64,000 nucleotides of DNA from Adineta vaga (taxonomy: Eukaryota > Rotifera): assembly GCA_021613535.1 (NCBI GenBank), contig CP075492.1, positions 4,588,001 through 4,652,000 of the forward strand. The letters run 5' to 3'. This document shows, in pieces, positions 37,481 through 50,465 of this stretch. The position numbers and the translations under genes are program-made. Under the pieces are notes generated by a model. That model saw nothing but the letters and a program-made list of their open reading frames with translations. It made no database searches and was not told the origin of the DNA. Position 1 is the stretch's first letter. Each line of letters opens with the position of its first letter.

Positions 37481-38816
37481 ATGGACAAAGATACCGATGA
37501 AAGTTTAACAAAAGATTCAAATCTTATATCATCCCATCCAACTGAAAGGTCAAAAGAATCTTTTTCTCAATGTAAAATTTGTGGTGCTTCTGCTGAACAT
37601 TCCAATTATGGTGCTGCATCTTGTTCACCATGTAAGATGTTTTTTCGACGAAATGCAATAACTGGACAAGTTAGTTGAAAACGTTCTTTTCTATTTCGAT
37701 GATGTTTGTTTGTTTGTTTGTTTATTTGTTTATTTGTTTTTCGTAGGGAAAATTCAAATGTGATAGGGATGGACATTGTGAAGTCAATATCAATAATCGT
37801 CATGTATGTTCATCATGTCGATTAGCAAAATGTTTTGCAAATGGAATGCAACCAGAATTAATTCGATGTTCACTGTCAAAGAAAAGTTCATCGAAAGAAA
37901 AACAAACTACAGAAAACGAGTCCTATACGCCTACATCAAATATTTTAAAAAGATTCGAAGATGAAAGTCAATTACGAGAAGTATCTTTTCTTTTTGGTTA
38001 TTTAGAAAAAAGAAAATATTCTTTTTTTCTTCATATTCTTAGTTTCCAATCATGAATCTTTTACAGTCAGATACATCTACATCCTTATATTCAACTCAGT
38101 GGACATTAATATCGAATTTAATTTATTGTTATGATGAAAGTAGATTATTATCTCTTGGTCGTCAGATTGCGAATGAAAATCAAGATACGCAAGTCAGTAC
38201 ATCATTATCATCTCAATTCTTCATGGAAGTTTATAAAACAGCAGAAAAATATCTTCGATCAAATCAAAATCTTTATCGATTATCAACGGATGATCGAGCT
38301 AGTTTTATTCATATTGCTGCGGAAAGTATAACATGGACTGGTGCTATTTTTACCTGGAAACAATGTCAACTTTCGAATTGTTCATCATTTATTACTGATT
38401 TCAAAAATACCTACGGTGATAATTTACTCAATTCCATTGAACGTGTTTTAAAATATATGGAAATCGATCTTGTTATTTTCAAATTAGGCTTATCTTTATT
38501 TACTTTCTGTAATAATCTCTTATTATTTCCTTCAATGACAGTCGTTAAACCAGAAAGTATCCGTGCAGTCTTTCATATTCAAAGTACTTCGGCAGAAGTG
38601 ACATGGAAATATCTTTTATATAAATATGGTGCTCAACAATCTGTTCGACGATTTATGAATTTAATTCAATCGTTTTTATTGACAATGGAAACGATACATG
38701 ATGCTCAAAATAGTCCTGAACATGTTAATGATATTGAAACAATTGTTGAAAAAGTAGAATTAGCATTGATCTTAGATGATATTGAACATATTGATGATAA
38801 CAAAAATGATTTGTAA
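37481..38816 (+). CDS. Divergent nuclear hormone receptor 3
   Basis: Start at 37481 (MDKDTDESLTKDSNLISS). Finger I is CKICGASAEHSNYGAASCSPC with P-box CSPCKMFFRR; finger II after the intron is CDRDGHCEVNINNRHVCSSC, followed by RLAKCFANGM. The intron between the fingers carries a TTTG repeat. The ligand-binding domain starts after a phase-0 intron at a position equal to that in receptor 1 (PIMNLLQSD here, PIVNLIHSN there) and includes LSTDDRASFIHIAAESI and STSAEVTWKYLLYKYG. It lacks the LPLKLRFK motif of the other two, so it is the most diverged copy. C-terminus ends in an acidic tail. Confidence 0.9.
37704..37740. repeat. TTTG/TTTA tetranucleotide repeat in receptor intron
   Basis: About nine imperfect TTTG units in the intron separating the two zinc fingers of receptor 3. 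Confidence 0.85.
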
Positions 38817-39086
38817 AATTTCTTAATTGTGTATGTGCTAGAAATCTATTTATACATATTCTTAAAGATAATAAATAGTATTTATAAAATTATATTGACA
38901 ACTTTTAGAAAATGAAGAATTCGAATCGATAAAGAACAGTTCATTCGAATGAAGATTTTCAATTGATGTTTATTTTCTTTGCTCATGTCGTTTTCGTTCT
39001 TCACGAAAAAAAGCTAGTTTTATTGAATACATAAACACAACACACAAACAGAACGAAATAATATCAAGAAAAAGAGTACATCAAGT

Positions 39087-40733
39087 CTATTCATTAACTT
39101 TACTATGTGATGCGGTTGAACCAACACGTGATGGATCTTGAGATGGATAATGTACACTAGTAGTACGTAAAGATGACAAGGGTGGTGGCATAAGACCATA
39201 GGATAAGGATGATGTATAATCACCAAGATCTGTAGATGGTATTGGTGGTGGTGGTGGAAGAAATGTATTTGAAGCTGTTGATGAAGCCATATTTGAAGAA
39301 GATGATAAACCAAAAAAATCCGTTTTTAATTCACTTGATGGCAAGGGAAGAACTAAAAGAAAATCGGTTGTTTTTTTTGTATGAAAGAAAAAAATTTCAT
39401 TACTTGTTGGTAGACCAGGCACAGGTTCATAATTACTTTCATATCCACCTACTTCACCTGTTCGTCCACTACTGACTTGTGCTGATGGTGGTTTACCCCA
39501 TTTAACTGACAAGCGTTTTCCATCGATGACTAATTTGTTGAATGTTTCTTTTGCTGCACGTTCAGCTGCATCACGTTGCGTGAATTGAACAAAAGCACAT
39601 GATTGTTTTGGTACAACAGTTACTGAACGAATTTCTCCGTATTGATAAAAATAATCTCTAAAAATAACGAAATAAATATTTTCATTTTTGTTTTCTAAAT
39701 CAAAATAAACAAACCGAAGTTGTTGTTCGTCGATATCAATAACATTTCCAATATAAAGTGTAGTTACAGTTTTATCTTCTGGCGTTTCTAATTGCGGTGT
39801 TTCTTTATAACGAGACAATAATTTTTCAGCTACAGGATCATTTATACCATAGAATCGATCGCGCATATTTTGATTGGATAAAGGATCATCAGGATCACTT
39901 GGTTTTTCATGTCTAGTAGAAAAAGAAATCAAAGATAAATTTTTTCAATCGAAAAACCTAACATACCTATATGGACATTCTTCACCTCGTTTACATTCAC
40001 CTTTGACATAAAATGAACAAATATGAGGCTGATTACGTTTGTAATAAGGTGCTGATCGAGCTAATTTCATTAAAACATCACTTGGTGGTTGAGCTTTAGC
40101 TAATTGACCAAATGGTTGAGGTTGCTCATCAAGTGCCATCTAAACATAGCGAGTATTTATATTTTTTATGTAACTATACGAAATAAAAGATCTTTACTTG
40201 TCCTTCAATATTTTGTGTAAAAAACTCTTTATTAACTTGAGTTTTTGGAACACTATCAGTGATTTGTAATGCTTCATCTCGAACTTGAACAGGTAAACCT
40301 AAATAAAACACAAGAAATTCGTGATCATACGAATCATTTAACATATATCTGAACAAACCGAATTCAAGATCGAGTAAACATGTTTGACAAACATTTTTCA
40401 CTTTACTACATGTTTGACAAATTTCTGTCTTTTTAAAACGCATACGAGCACCTGGACACCAACGAAAGATTGTAAATGGACGATTACATATTTTACATTC
40501 TTGACCATATCGTTCTTTCATCTAAATGAATGAATCAATTATATTACATAGAAGAAAAGAATAATTATACCATTCGAATGTAAGGATTATCACCAAGACA
40601 TGTTTGACATAAAATTGGAAATTCCTATAGAAAATGTTGAAATTATATTCAATAAAAAGGCAACAAAAATGAGACATACTGCATCTTCCCAATTTTGTCG
40701 ATTGTATGTATTTGAAAGTAGAGAAATCGACAT
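39087..40733 (-). CDS. RBM22: RBM22 / Slt11 pre-mRNA splicing factor
   Basis: RBM22 is a spliceosome component that contacts U6 and the pre-mRNA in the catalytic B-act/C complexes. The start at 40733 gives [18 protein letters not shown], then [37 protein letters not shown], and the zinc cluster [19 protein letters not shown]. The CCCH finger reads [19 protein letters not shown] and runs into [14 protein letters not shown]. The RRM has [22 protein letters not shown] and CAFVQF. The C-terminus is Pro-rich, with a VHYPSQDP motif conserved to human. Length and order match the family. Six or so short introns. Confidence 0.96.
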
Positions 40734-41248
40734 GATAGTATGGAAATTTGATGTACGTTATGTGTGTTGCAATTGCGTGAGAAAGAATGAATGAGAATAA
40801 GTGCAATAATTGGTAAACAATGCTTCATCATTATCCTGTATGATTGACTCAGCAGATTGACTAACAAGAATATTTCATCAATAGATGGCGGTATCAATTG
40901 TAGTGTTTTCGCTTTACTACGAATATACTTCCATGTACGGACACAAATTATAAACTCTTCGAATTCTATTTATATTGCGCAAAACAAAACAAAATTAGAA
41001 GTCGACTACTTTATCTCGATATTAAATGAAACTATCAACAACGAATCATCAATAACTTTTAGATAATATTCTTTCGTTTACTTATCAATACAAGGACATT
41101 ATGAATTTCATCTAAAATAGCACAATTATTCATTGTCTTATCTTACAATATTTCCTACGATTGATAATTATCTATCAACACTTTATTAGAATCTTTGTAT
41201 ATAATGAGAAGGACTTTCTCTCTATCTCAAACTAAAGGCAAACACAAT
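40734..41248. promoter_or_regulatory. Divergent spacer, RBM22 / EGF-domain gene
   Basis: 515 bp with no recognisable gene. An upstream in-frame ATG for the EGF gene lies at 41204. Open frames on both strands near 40850-41066 look like chance. Confidence 0.5.
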
Positions 41249-42235
41249 ATGGTTGATCGACGTATACTTTTTATTTTCATCGCTGTAACATTGTTTATTT
41301 CCGTGTTACATGGTGAACGTGCTCGTAATGATAATCTTCAAGATGTTGACGAAGAAATGGATTTCGTAGATGAGAATGAAAACGATGGTAAACATTAATT
41401 TATTAGAACATGACAAGATTTATAGTTTATTATGTAGATGTTATTGAAACTATCAAACGATTTTGGAAAAATAAAAAAACAACGACAGCAAAGCCATCAT
41501 CAGATTCAATATCGGCATTGCTTACAACAACTAAACCAAGTTCACTTTTAACAACTTCAACAATATCAGCTGTTTTTGGTGGTTTATTTGGTAATAAAGG
41601 AAGCAGTACATCTCGTTTCGGTACTGGAAAATTAACAACGGCATCACCAAAAAGTAAGTTAGACTATAACATATAAATCTATGACTCTAATCTGTATTCA
41701 ATTCAATAGATGCCTGTGGAGTAGTCAATCCATGTCAAAATGGTGGCACATGTAAAACGTTATCAAGTGGAAGTTTCTATTGTTTTTGCCATCAAGATTA
41801 TTATGGCAAACGTTGTGAGAATAGTAAGTTATTGATCGATTTCAAATTTCAATCATATTTTCGTACATGTACCTTGTAGAATTCATATCAACTGGTGCTG
41901 CTAATAAAGATCGTGGACGTAAAGATCATTGTGTGGATCAACCATGTCGTAATGGTGGTGAATGTGTTGGATTACGTACAACATTTTATTGCCGATGTAA
42001 AACACCATACTATGGAACTAAATGCGATAAACGTAAAGAGAAAGATTCATGAAATTAGATTAAAAAAAAATCATTTGTTCTCATTTTCATAGGTCTTAAT
42101 AAACGTGAAGAAATTGTTGATGAATCCATTTCGTCTGAACAAAATATGGAAGTTTATGAACGTGACTTACAAGATGATAATGAAGATTTACGACGTGCTA
42201 TTGCTAATGAAAATTTACTTGAAAATTTCGAATAA
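41249..42235 (+). CDS. Secreted protein with two EGF-like domains
   Basis: Start at 41249 gives a clear signal peptide, MVDRRILFIFIAVTLFISVL, then an acidic region. An ATG at 41204 in the same frame would add 15 residues. A Ser/Thr-rich segment (likely O-glycosylated) precedes two six-cysteine EGF modules: CGVVNPCQNGGTCK with YCFCHQDYYGKRCE, and CVDQPCRNGGECVG with YCRCKTPYYGTKCD. The C-terminus is acidic. There is no transmembrane segment, so it is probably secreted. Short introns separate each module. No specific family assigned. Its 3' end is 132 bp from the convergent PHD/EF-hand gene. Confidence 0.85.
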
Positions 42236-42367
42236 ATTCACGAAATTCTTCGATTTTTTTCTATTTGACATTGAGAAAGTCAACATCTATTTTATTCATA
42301 ATTATTTAGATACAAATAAATAAACATAATGAAAAATGAAACTACTATTTTACAATGAAGACCTTTA

Positions 42368-43963
42368 TCAAATTCGTAAAATTCGAGTAGAAGTTATTGA
42401 GATTAATATTGGTTCATTTCGTACGTGTTCCATTTGTTTAACCATTGACCATGGTTCACTGATTGTTTGTCGTTCATCTCGAACGTTTAATTTCAATTTT
42501 GGTCGTTCGAAATTCTCTTTCTTTTCCAAATTTTCAACGATTAATGCACGAGGTAATGCACTTTTTGATCGACGTTTTTCAATTTTTCTATATTTATCCC
42601 ACGATAAATCTTCTGTTATTATAATTTGATTTTTCATTCGATTCATATACGAAAACTCAACTTTTGTCTCTGGAACAGGTGGTAAAATACTCACAAGATA
42701 GGTTTGAACTTGTTGTATTTCAAAATTCGAACGATTTAATATCATTGGTACCGAAATTTGACAAAGAAATTCTTCCCAAGTAAGTACACGATGTTTTCTA
42801 AACGATTAAATAACAATTCTATGAACATTTCTGATGAAAAAATATTACTCAAATGTTTCGTCAATCGTTTGATTTTCAAGTAGAACTGCATCGATAAATT
42901 GTCCGCCATACTTTTTCCTAGACAAGAAAAAGAAGATCTTTTCTTCGATTGTTATATCAATACATACTTGATCATGAGGATTAGATTGTACAGAACTTTA
43001 TTAAAATGTTCTTTTGTAATGATCAGATTGCGTTGATGATCAAAATTTAAATTTGAATCTTGAATAAAAAGATTTTTTGCACAAATCAATTCTTTATTAC
43101 TCAATAATGTTGTTAATTCAACCTTAAAAAAGAACAGACTATTTCATCGTTAAACAAGATCTTCATCTTACTCGATCTTTTCGAGCAATTAATTTACAAG
43201 TATAGAACCGTTCGTAATCTAGCCAAGCAACACGATCTTTTCGTTGTATATCCATGATATTAAAATGTGATTTAAGTAAAAAAATATCATGTGAAATAAG
43301 AGAATTCATTGTTTTTGTATGGAAACAAAACAAAAGAAAATCTTTCAGAATAATAAATCCATCTGAAATGAATGAATAGTTTTTGTTGAAAGATTAAACT
43401 AATTTTTACCTTGATCTCGATCCATTTCGTTGAAAGAAGATCGTAAGAGATGAATTTCATCTTCAGTTAAAAATTGACTTAAATCTTCCTGAAGAAAGAA
43501 GAATTTGATAAAGGAAAATTTCAACCAAGAACAACATACACATTTTGAACAATTTTTATCTTTTTTACGAAAACTAGGCAAGAGATATGAATCACTTTCA
43601 TCATCATCTAGATTGTATAAACATTGGTAATGATATGTTTTAATACAGATATTACAATGAACGTAATCTTCAATACATGGTCCATTACAAAATACACATA
43701 AAAGCATTAGATTCTACGGAAAACAAATATTATGATAAATGAAACTAGATCATGAACATACATCGACATTTGCCATTCCTCTTGGAATTTTAGGTACTAT
43801 ATATCTTGGTTGAATTTCATTGGAAATTAATACACGTTTTTTCGATACAGCTGTTCGATGTTCTGTTGAATGATATATATATTATGAATTTCATCTTCAA
43901 AATATGATAATTCTTACTTTGTCTACAGCTTGATTTCGCCGCTTTTCGTGAGGACATATTCAT
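42368..43963 (-). CDS. PHD-like zinc finger plus EF-hand protein, PHF24-like
   Basis: Start at 43963 (MNMSSRKAAKSSC). After a basic segment comes a Cys/His cluster, LLCVFCNGPCIEDYVHC, then NICIKTYHYQC and later NCSKC, compatible with a PHD-type finger. A downstream EF-hand has loop DRDQDGFIILKDF, with a second degenerate EF-like stretch (NIMDIQRKDRVAWLDYERF). The middle has VLTWEEFLCQ, and the C-terminus is Lys/Arg-rich. Domain order PHD-EF-hand resembles vertebrate PHF24 (KIAA1045), but similarity was judged by eye and function is unknown. About seven introns. Confidence 0.7.
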
Positions 43964-44913
43964 ACAAATGTTTCTTACTGTTTGTCATTGTAGAAAAAAA
44001 AAGAGAATTCAGTTTCTACAAGTTTGTTTTCTTTTCCCGGAAATTCTTTTTTTTTGATTGAAATTGATTAACAAAAACAGTTGAGTAATGTAATGTGTTC
44101 AATGACGTAAATACAAAAGAAATCTCGAATGCCTGGAAAGAACATATCGAACGGAAACCAATAGATATACAACGAATAATTCTACTCATTGCTTCTATAC
44201 TAAAGGAAAATGAACATATGAACAGATATCCACAGGGGGTTCACTATTTCATCTATGGGATATACATAAATTGTAAAAGTATTCATTTATTTCTTTGAGT
44301 GTGTTCAAATGACTCAGCATGTGTTTGAATGATGTGTATTATAATATAAAATACTATCATTGTCTAAATAGAATGATCATTCGTAACCAATTCACTATTG
44401 AAGAATAAATAATCACATGATTTTGTTTCTTCTCACTTGAGACAAGATGATCAGCATGTATTCATCAATAAAAATGTTCTTTTCGATCGATTTATGTTTT
44501 TCTAATATCTATTCTTAAATTTACAATAAAGATAAATGATCAATTGAAAATGAAGATATCAATTCATTCTGATCAAATGAGTTATTTGATATAAGATAGT
44601 TAAATCATGTCATCTATACATTGAAAAGAATTTTGACGAATAATATGTATACTAAATCATTTTATTTATGTTTGAACATATGAAATGTAATCCATATTAT
44701 AACAACGAACTTTTCAAGTTTAGAATGAAGAATATAATGCCACTGATTACCTACACTGCAAACGAGAAGAAGAAGAAGAAGAAAAAAACCAGAACAAGAA
44801 TGTCTATACGCACACACATATAGCAAGAAACCGACAGACAAAGAGAATAACCCTAATTCTAAAGTTAATGATGAATAATATATTTACAAAGAAGATATAA
44901 TTTATTTGTTTTT
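43964..44913. other. Intergenic, no gene seen
   Basis: 950 bp upstream of the PHD/EF-hand gene and downstream of the tetraspanin. Contains GAA-rich and CA-rich short tracts near 44765-44820. A 67-codon frame at 44095 has no features. Confidence 0.55.
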
Positions 44914-45827
44914 CTAAATTTGTGTAATTTCTACTGTTTCTTCAATAGTTTGTGATGAACCTTGAACATTCTTATCGATATCACTATTTATTGGTATTCC
45001 AGCTGTAAGATGATTAATAACAAATTTTGGATCATCATCTAATTTTTTATAACGTTGATATAGAGTACACATAAACATTAATGCTAAGATTTGTAATAGA
45101 GCACATAAACCAGATATACCAACAAGTATCCATAATTCAATTGTGACATATCGATCGATAACTGAATAACAACCATTTTTATACATTAATGATTCTGTTT
45201 GATTTGCAATGCTAATATGATTGTTAATATCAGTATCACGCCAACAATTTGGTACGCGACAACATGAAGCAGGAAATGGATCTAGTGAAAGAGTATTATA
45301 ATCATCTTTATTATTGATACCACAACATGTATATTTAGATTGAAGTGTATCGAGTAATGTTGTTGTTGATAGTGGACTTTGTTCAAGTGTTCGTTTGAGT
45401 AATAATGGTAATTGAGGAAGAATAACAAAATAATAAAGAAGTGAAACAACAAACATAACAACATTGAGTACCACAGAGAAAATCTATATGTTGAACAAAG
45501 ATACAAATAAAAAAATATAAATTATTCAAAATGTAAACTTACCCATAATACAGTAACAAATAATGAAAGTGATTTAAGTCGACGAACAGTACTATAGATG
45601 GAAAAGAATGATAGAATTAATGTGATTAAACCTAAGCCAATAAAGACAAGAAGAATGTAGAATAAATAAGAATCAAATTGATCAGTTTTAACAAGTTGAT
45701 TGATAATGATGATATCAGTTTGAATAAAAGTTAAATAAATACCCAAACAAAGTTGTATAAGGCTAGCCAAAGCAATAAATATACATAAAGTACAGAAAAA
45801 ACATGCAGTATTGATACAACAAACCAT
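44914..45827 (-). CDS. Tetraspanin
   Basis: Tetraspanins organise membrane microdomains. The protein (about 283 residues) has four hydrophobic segments: FFCTLCIFIALASLIQLCL, YILLVFIGLGLITLILSFF, VVLNVVMFVVSLLYYFVIL and ELWILVGISGLCALLQILAL. The large extracellular loop carries the diagnostic CCG (YTCCGINN) and PASCC motifs plus two further cysteines (NC, GC). The short cytoplasmic N-terminus MVCCINTACFFC is rich in cysteines suited to palmitoylation. One intron near 45486-45538 splits it in phase 0. Subfamily not assigned. Confidence 0.93.
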
Positions 45828-47091
45828 CGTTGATTACGTTCTTATAGATATGTATGTGCGTGTGTGTGATATATGATTTCTATGTTCTCTTATTCTCAGG
45901 TGGATAATATAGCAGTTGATTCCACCTTCTCTCTTCACAGCAATTCATACCTATATATTTTCTTTCGTTCTATTCTCATCGAGCCATAGAACAAGAACTA
46001 AAGCGTAAAAGAGAAAGAGTTCATATTGTCTTACATCTTGTATAAATTTTCTTTCTCCACCCATACATATATATATATATACATGTTGTACACAGACGTC
46101 GATACACGTAAGAAATATTTTTTGTTCTTGCTTGCTCTGCTCTCTCTCTCTCTTTTTTTCAAAAAGATAAAATATAATCGATGCAATGTTAGATTCTTTT
46201 ATATATTTCAACATGTGTTTGTTTTATATGAGTCAACTGAACATATAAAATGTTATATTCTCATGGCACAATAAGAGAAAAGAGAAAGAAAAATAGCGTA
46301 TAATTTGAACTATGTAGGCAAATAGAGAATAATAAAACTCGTCAGTATTCTTTTACTTCAAATCAAATCAAATGGCTTTTTCTTTTATTAGTTCATTCTA
46401 TATAATAGACTTAGTAAGCGTTAAGCACGATGGCAACGGTCATAGAATCATTGCTTATCAATATGTTCAAAATCGAGAAAAAAGAAGTGCCGGAGGACAC
46501 TTGAAATTATCCTCGATTCAGATCAATTGAATAAAGATGACATAAAAGATGATTAAGTTAGTCTAGAAGATTATCAAAGAATTCTCAGAAATAACTATCA
46601 TTTTTACTTTTACTTTTATTTCGTTTGAATTATACTTAGAGTACATATATATTTGCGTCTTTTTTTTTCAAGAACCCTTATGGTATCATGCCATTATTCG
46701 CAGTGTAATCAGTAACTGTCGTTGATCGGCTTGACTAATATATATTGATGGACAAACTAACAATTGTCATTAGAATGTTGTTCTAGCCTACGTGCTGTGT
46801 CATTTTAGTTTGCTTCCATTTCTATCAACTAAAAGCGTGCTTTTAACCACAAATCAACCAGATTTTTTTGTGTATAGATGTCTTATGTATTTTCTATTAA
46901 ATGCATTGACTTTCTGGCATTCTAATTACCAACATTCGCTTCCTATCGGTTAAGGAAAGATTAGAGGTGACAGGCAGAACACCCACGATATAGATGACAA
47001 TGTATATCATAGTATATATATATATACATAGCTAGCTAGATTGTAACTACAATCATATTTCTTTCTTTAATCAAAGCAGTTGATATACATA
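45828..47091. promoter_or_regulatory. Divergent spacer, tetraspanin / transgelin
   Basis: 1.26 kb with TA microsatellites near 46065-46080 and 47011-47026 and a CT tract near 46140-46155. No coding exon recognised. A TATA-rich tract about 70 bp upstream of the transgelin start may be its promoter. Confidence 0.5.
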
Positions 47092-47696
47092 ATGGCATTA
47101 GATCGTGCAGTTAAAGACAAAGTACAATTGTCGAATAGAATGTTTTTATTTTAATGCATAACTAAAATTATATTTCTTAGATTCATTTTAAACAAGATCC
47201 TGAACAAGACAAGGCAGTTCAAGAATGGATTGAAGCTGTTACAGGTGAAAAATTTTCTACTGATGATTATGCTGAAGCATTGCATGATGGTATTCTTCTT
47301 TGCAAGTAATTATTTGATGCATATATTCGTGTGTCTTCTTTATAGTGGGTGTTTTATTTGTTTCTTTAGATTGATGAACAAACTGAAACCTGGTTCAGTA
47401 GCAAAAATTCACACGTCGGGTGGTCCAATGAAATTACGAGAAAATATTGGAGTTTTTCAAAATGCAGCACGTGCTTATGGTGTTAGTGAAAGTGAAGTAT
47501 TTCAAGCTGTCGATTTATTTGATAAAAAAAATATTCAACAAGTTACAGTACGTTTGTCTCTTTATCTACCATACCAAACTTCTTTTTCTTTCTCTATTTA
47601 TAGTTATGTGTTTTTGCATTGAATCGTCTTGCACAAAAACAAAATTTCAGTGGACCAAAACTTAACTATCAAACCAAATTACCTACTTACGATTGA
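47092..47696 (+). CDS. Transgelin/calponin-type single CH-domain actin-binding protein
   Basis: Start at 47092: MALDRAVKDK, then after an intron IHFKQDPEQDKAVQEWIEAV. The calponin-homology core has the motifs ALHDGILLCKLMNKLKPGSV, GGPMKLRENIGVFQNAARAY, FQAVDLFDKKNIQQV and LNRLAQ, as in transgelin, Mp20 and myophilin. It ends GPKLNYQTKLPTYD at about 142 residues, without a calponin-like repeat. Expected to bind actin in muscle or cortex. Four exons. Confidence 0.93.
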
Positions 47697-48289
47697 ATAA
47701 GAGCATACATGTATTGCTATCCTTTTACATGCTTTTTCATCGATTAAATAAATTTGATATTTATTGTCATTTCTCTCTCTATACACGACTGTTAAGATGT
47801 TTTAAGTTCATTTATTTGATAAAACAATATGATAAGCATTTCATATTCTTTTCGAAATTATATTATCAAAACAACATAAATGAGTAATTCGGTTTTGTGT
47901 TTATAATAAAGCTGCTGTATATATTGAAAGAAAGTGCAGCACACCCACCCTCAAAAACATTTTTATTTGATAACAGGATATTGGAGTATTCCTTTTTCTG
48001 AAAGAAAGGGTTATAGGCTCTATAAAGAGGCTGTTAAAATCGTTAAAGTTTGTTTGTGCAAGCCAATCAGGTGAAAGCAGCTTATAGATTGATAAAAACT
48101 TACCCCATTAAGTCATCAGACAATGATTAATCATAGGTAATCGAGGTCGAGGAATACGAATCTGCTGTTACTTCCTCAAAAATATTTTTCTTTTAACTAT
48201 TGGTAATTAATTAGTATTTCTTAGTTCTCTAATCTAATCAAATTGTAATAATACAAAACTCCATGAGAACTAACTGATGATCATCGCGT
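47697..48289. other. Intergenic, no gene seen
   Basis: 3' flank of the transgelin gene. A stretch at about 47930-48170 looks less AT-rich and non-coding, possibly a decayed mobile element, but no terminal repeats were found. Confidence 0.45.
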
Positions 48290-49045
48290 AATTGCTTTAT
48301 TATTATTACAAAATGATTCTATAATAGAAAAATTAGTATTAAAAGATTTTTAGTGATTTATCAATTTTATGGTTTTCATTTAAACCAAATACATTAAAAA
48401 TTAACGAATATTGAAAAGAATTAACTATAAAATTACATTATGTTCATGATCTATTTATATTAATTGAATATTTAAATATTAAAGTTTTTTGAGACAGATA
48501 AATATGATCATACAAATATTCGAAATACAACAAATACATTATCATCAACATTAAAACATTTAATTTTTGATTCATTTGACTTTTCTTATAGTCGTTTATT
48601 ACTATTTTTAGAACCATTTGAAAAATCTATTGAATATTTAACATTAAATATGTCAATTGATGAACAAATTAATGGAAATATTTTAGAATCAACAATTTCA
48701 ACAAAAATTCCAAAGAAATTATGATAAAGATCTTTTCTTTTCACTTTAGGTTTAGATAAATTAATATCAACATTTCATTCAACATCATATTAGTCAACGC
48801 ATCCAGTTGTATGTTATCATGATCAACGTGTTCCTTGTTTTACTGTTTTTTTATTACCATGGATATTGAAAGAAACAGATACAGTAGTCGACGACATTCT
48901 TTATTATCGTACAAATTTAACAATACCATTACGAATAAATAATATTAAATCCATTTATTTAGCTTCAACACTAATAACATTGGAATTTTTGAAATTTATT
49001 AAAGAAATATTTCCAAATGCCTTAATTAGTTCAAGAGAAATTTAA
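48290..49045 (+). pseudogene. Decayed F-box/LRR-like gene
   Basis: Several short in-frame pieces resemble the intact F-box/LRR-like gene at 59285 in style: STLKHLIFDSFDFSYSRLLL with FLEPFEKSIEYLTLNMSI, and later PLRINNIKSIYLASTLITL. In-frame stops (near 48722 and in the TCATATTAG stretch near 48792) and frame changes interrupt it. No F-box start is preserved. The call is based on Leu-rich repeat spacing and codon style, not on alignment. Confidence 0.6.
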
Positions 49046-50465
49046 ACTTTATATTTGTTAGTTTTGTTGAAAAGATTTATTGATAAATAAAGAAATTCAT
49101 CATGTTTTAGGATTTGTCACATGTTATTTTCACTTTCGATTACAGAACTAATGTAAAACAGCATCTTTAAGTTGTAATTTTGAGTTTAATTGAGATCATA
49201 TAAAGTTTCCAAAAGTGTTGTAGAAGACCAAACTTATACAGAATATGAATAGCATTTGTTAACTTAGGTAGACCTTTCCAATCATTTGATGAAAGAAACT
49301 CTTCAATATATGTTTTTTGCTTGTTCAACAAATAAAGAACCATTTTGTTGTTCTGTCAGTTATAATCATTTAAATCATCAGCATTACAGCATGTTTTGTC
49401 TCTCTTCTCACATAAAACTTACTTGGTAAAACATTCACTAAAGCCTCATTCGATCTTTATCGTCGATTGGTACATCGATAACAATACAGACGCTATTCAA
49501 CAATCAATTATAAAGAATATATATCTGTCAATTCCTAGAGCAGAAAAATCATTCTCAACTTAGCCAATGATATTTCTCTATAGAACACTCAGTATAAGAT
49601 CAATTAGGTGAAAAGTGTCTTTTTTTTTTATAAATGTAGTAATCGAACGAGAATCTATTCCTTTTCATCAAGATTGTTACGTTTTACTTTTCAAACGTTG
49701 GATCTCTATAGAAAACTCTCGTTCCATGTTAATAGCATCCAAACGAACAAATAAAGATGTGATCATTATAATTGACGGATCATCTTCAGATAATATCAAT
49801 GAAATTGTAAATAGAAGAAAAGCATGTCGAATACTTTAACAGTTCATTCATTATGCATTTTCGTCGAATGGATAAACGAGAATTATTCATCACAATGATA
49901 TAGATCGGACATTTTTATATAATTTGGAAAAAAATCGAATCTAATTCACAAAAAAACTGAAGAAAACAAAATAATCTTTATTATTATATTTAAATAATAT
50001 GAACAACTTATTTCCTAACTAAAATATGAGGTTATTTGACAATTATCGACTTATATCATTTATCCAATTACTTAATTTTTTGAGAACAGATGCTAAGAAT
50101 TAAAATTCTGTGAGAAAATCAATCCTTATTCGAAGAATTTCTCAATACATGTATATTCTATATTGGACATCCAAATGTTCATTATTATGAACAAATTCAG
50201 TGAGATTGTATATTTACATTATTGAAAAAGATAAATATATTGTAAAACCAAATTAGGTATTCTAATAAATTGCTAAAAAATATATTGATACGTTTGATCA
50301 TCAATAGAAATAAATTCAAAAATCTTTTCTATTTACATTTTTTTACTAACTATTATGATCAGTGTTTTATTTGATGCTATCGTTATTGATAAAAAAAATT
50401 CATGAAAAAAAGAGAAATATACAAAAAATGAGAGTCCATGAAGATCATATAAATAATTATACGAA
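49046..50465. other. Gene-poor AT-rich region
   Basis: 1.4 kb with many stops. One open frame at 49615-49839 (74 codons) has a spaced hydrophobic stretch (DVIIIIDGSSSDNI) but no support as a gene. It may be another decayed gene. Confidence 0.5.

Noticed and set aside
39020-39313. His/Leu-rich 97-codon frame
   Set aside because: Out-of-frame reading of the Pro/Ser-rich C-terminus of RBM22.
44095-44298. 67-codon plus-strand frame upstream of the PHD/EF-hand gene
   Set aside because: No motif and no splice sites.
47930-48170. Less AT-rich segment considered as a mobile element
   Set aside because: No terminal inverted repeats, target-site duplication or transposase piece could be found by eye.
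49615-49839. 74-codon frame with an IIIIDGSSS stretch, considered as a vWA fragment
   Set aside because: No MIDAS motif partners, no splice context, AT-rich surroundings; too weak to call.
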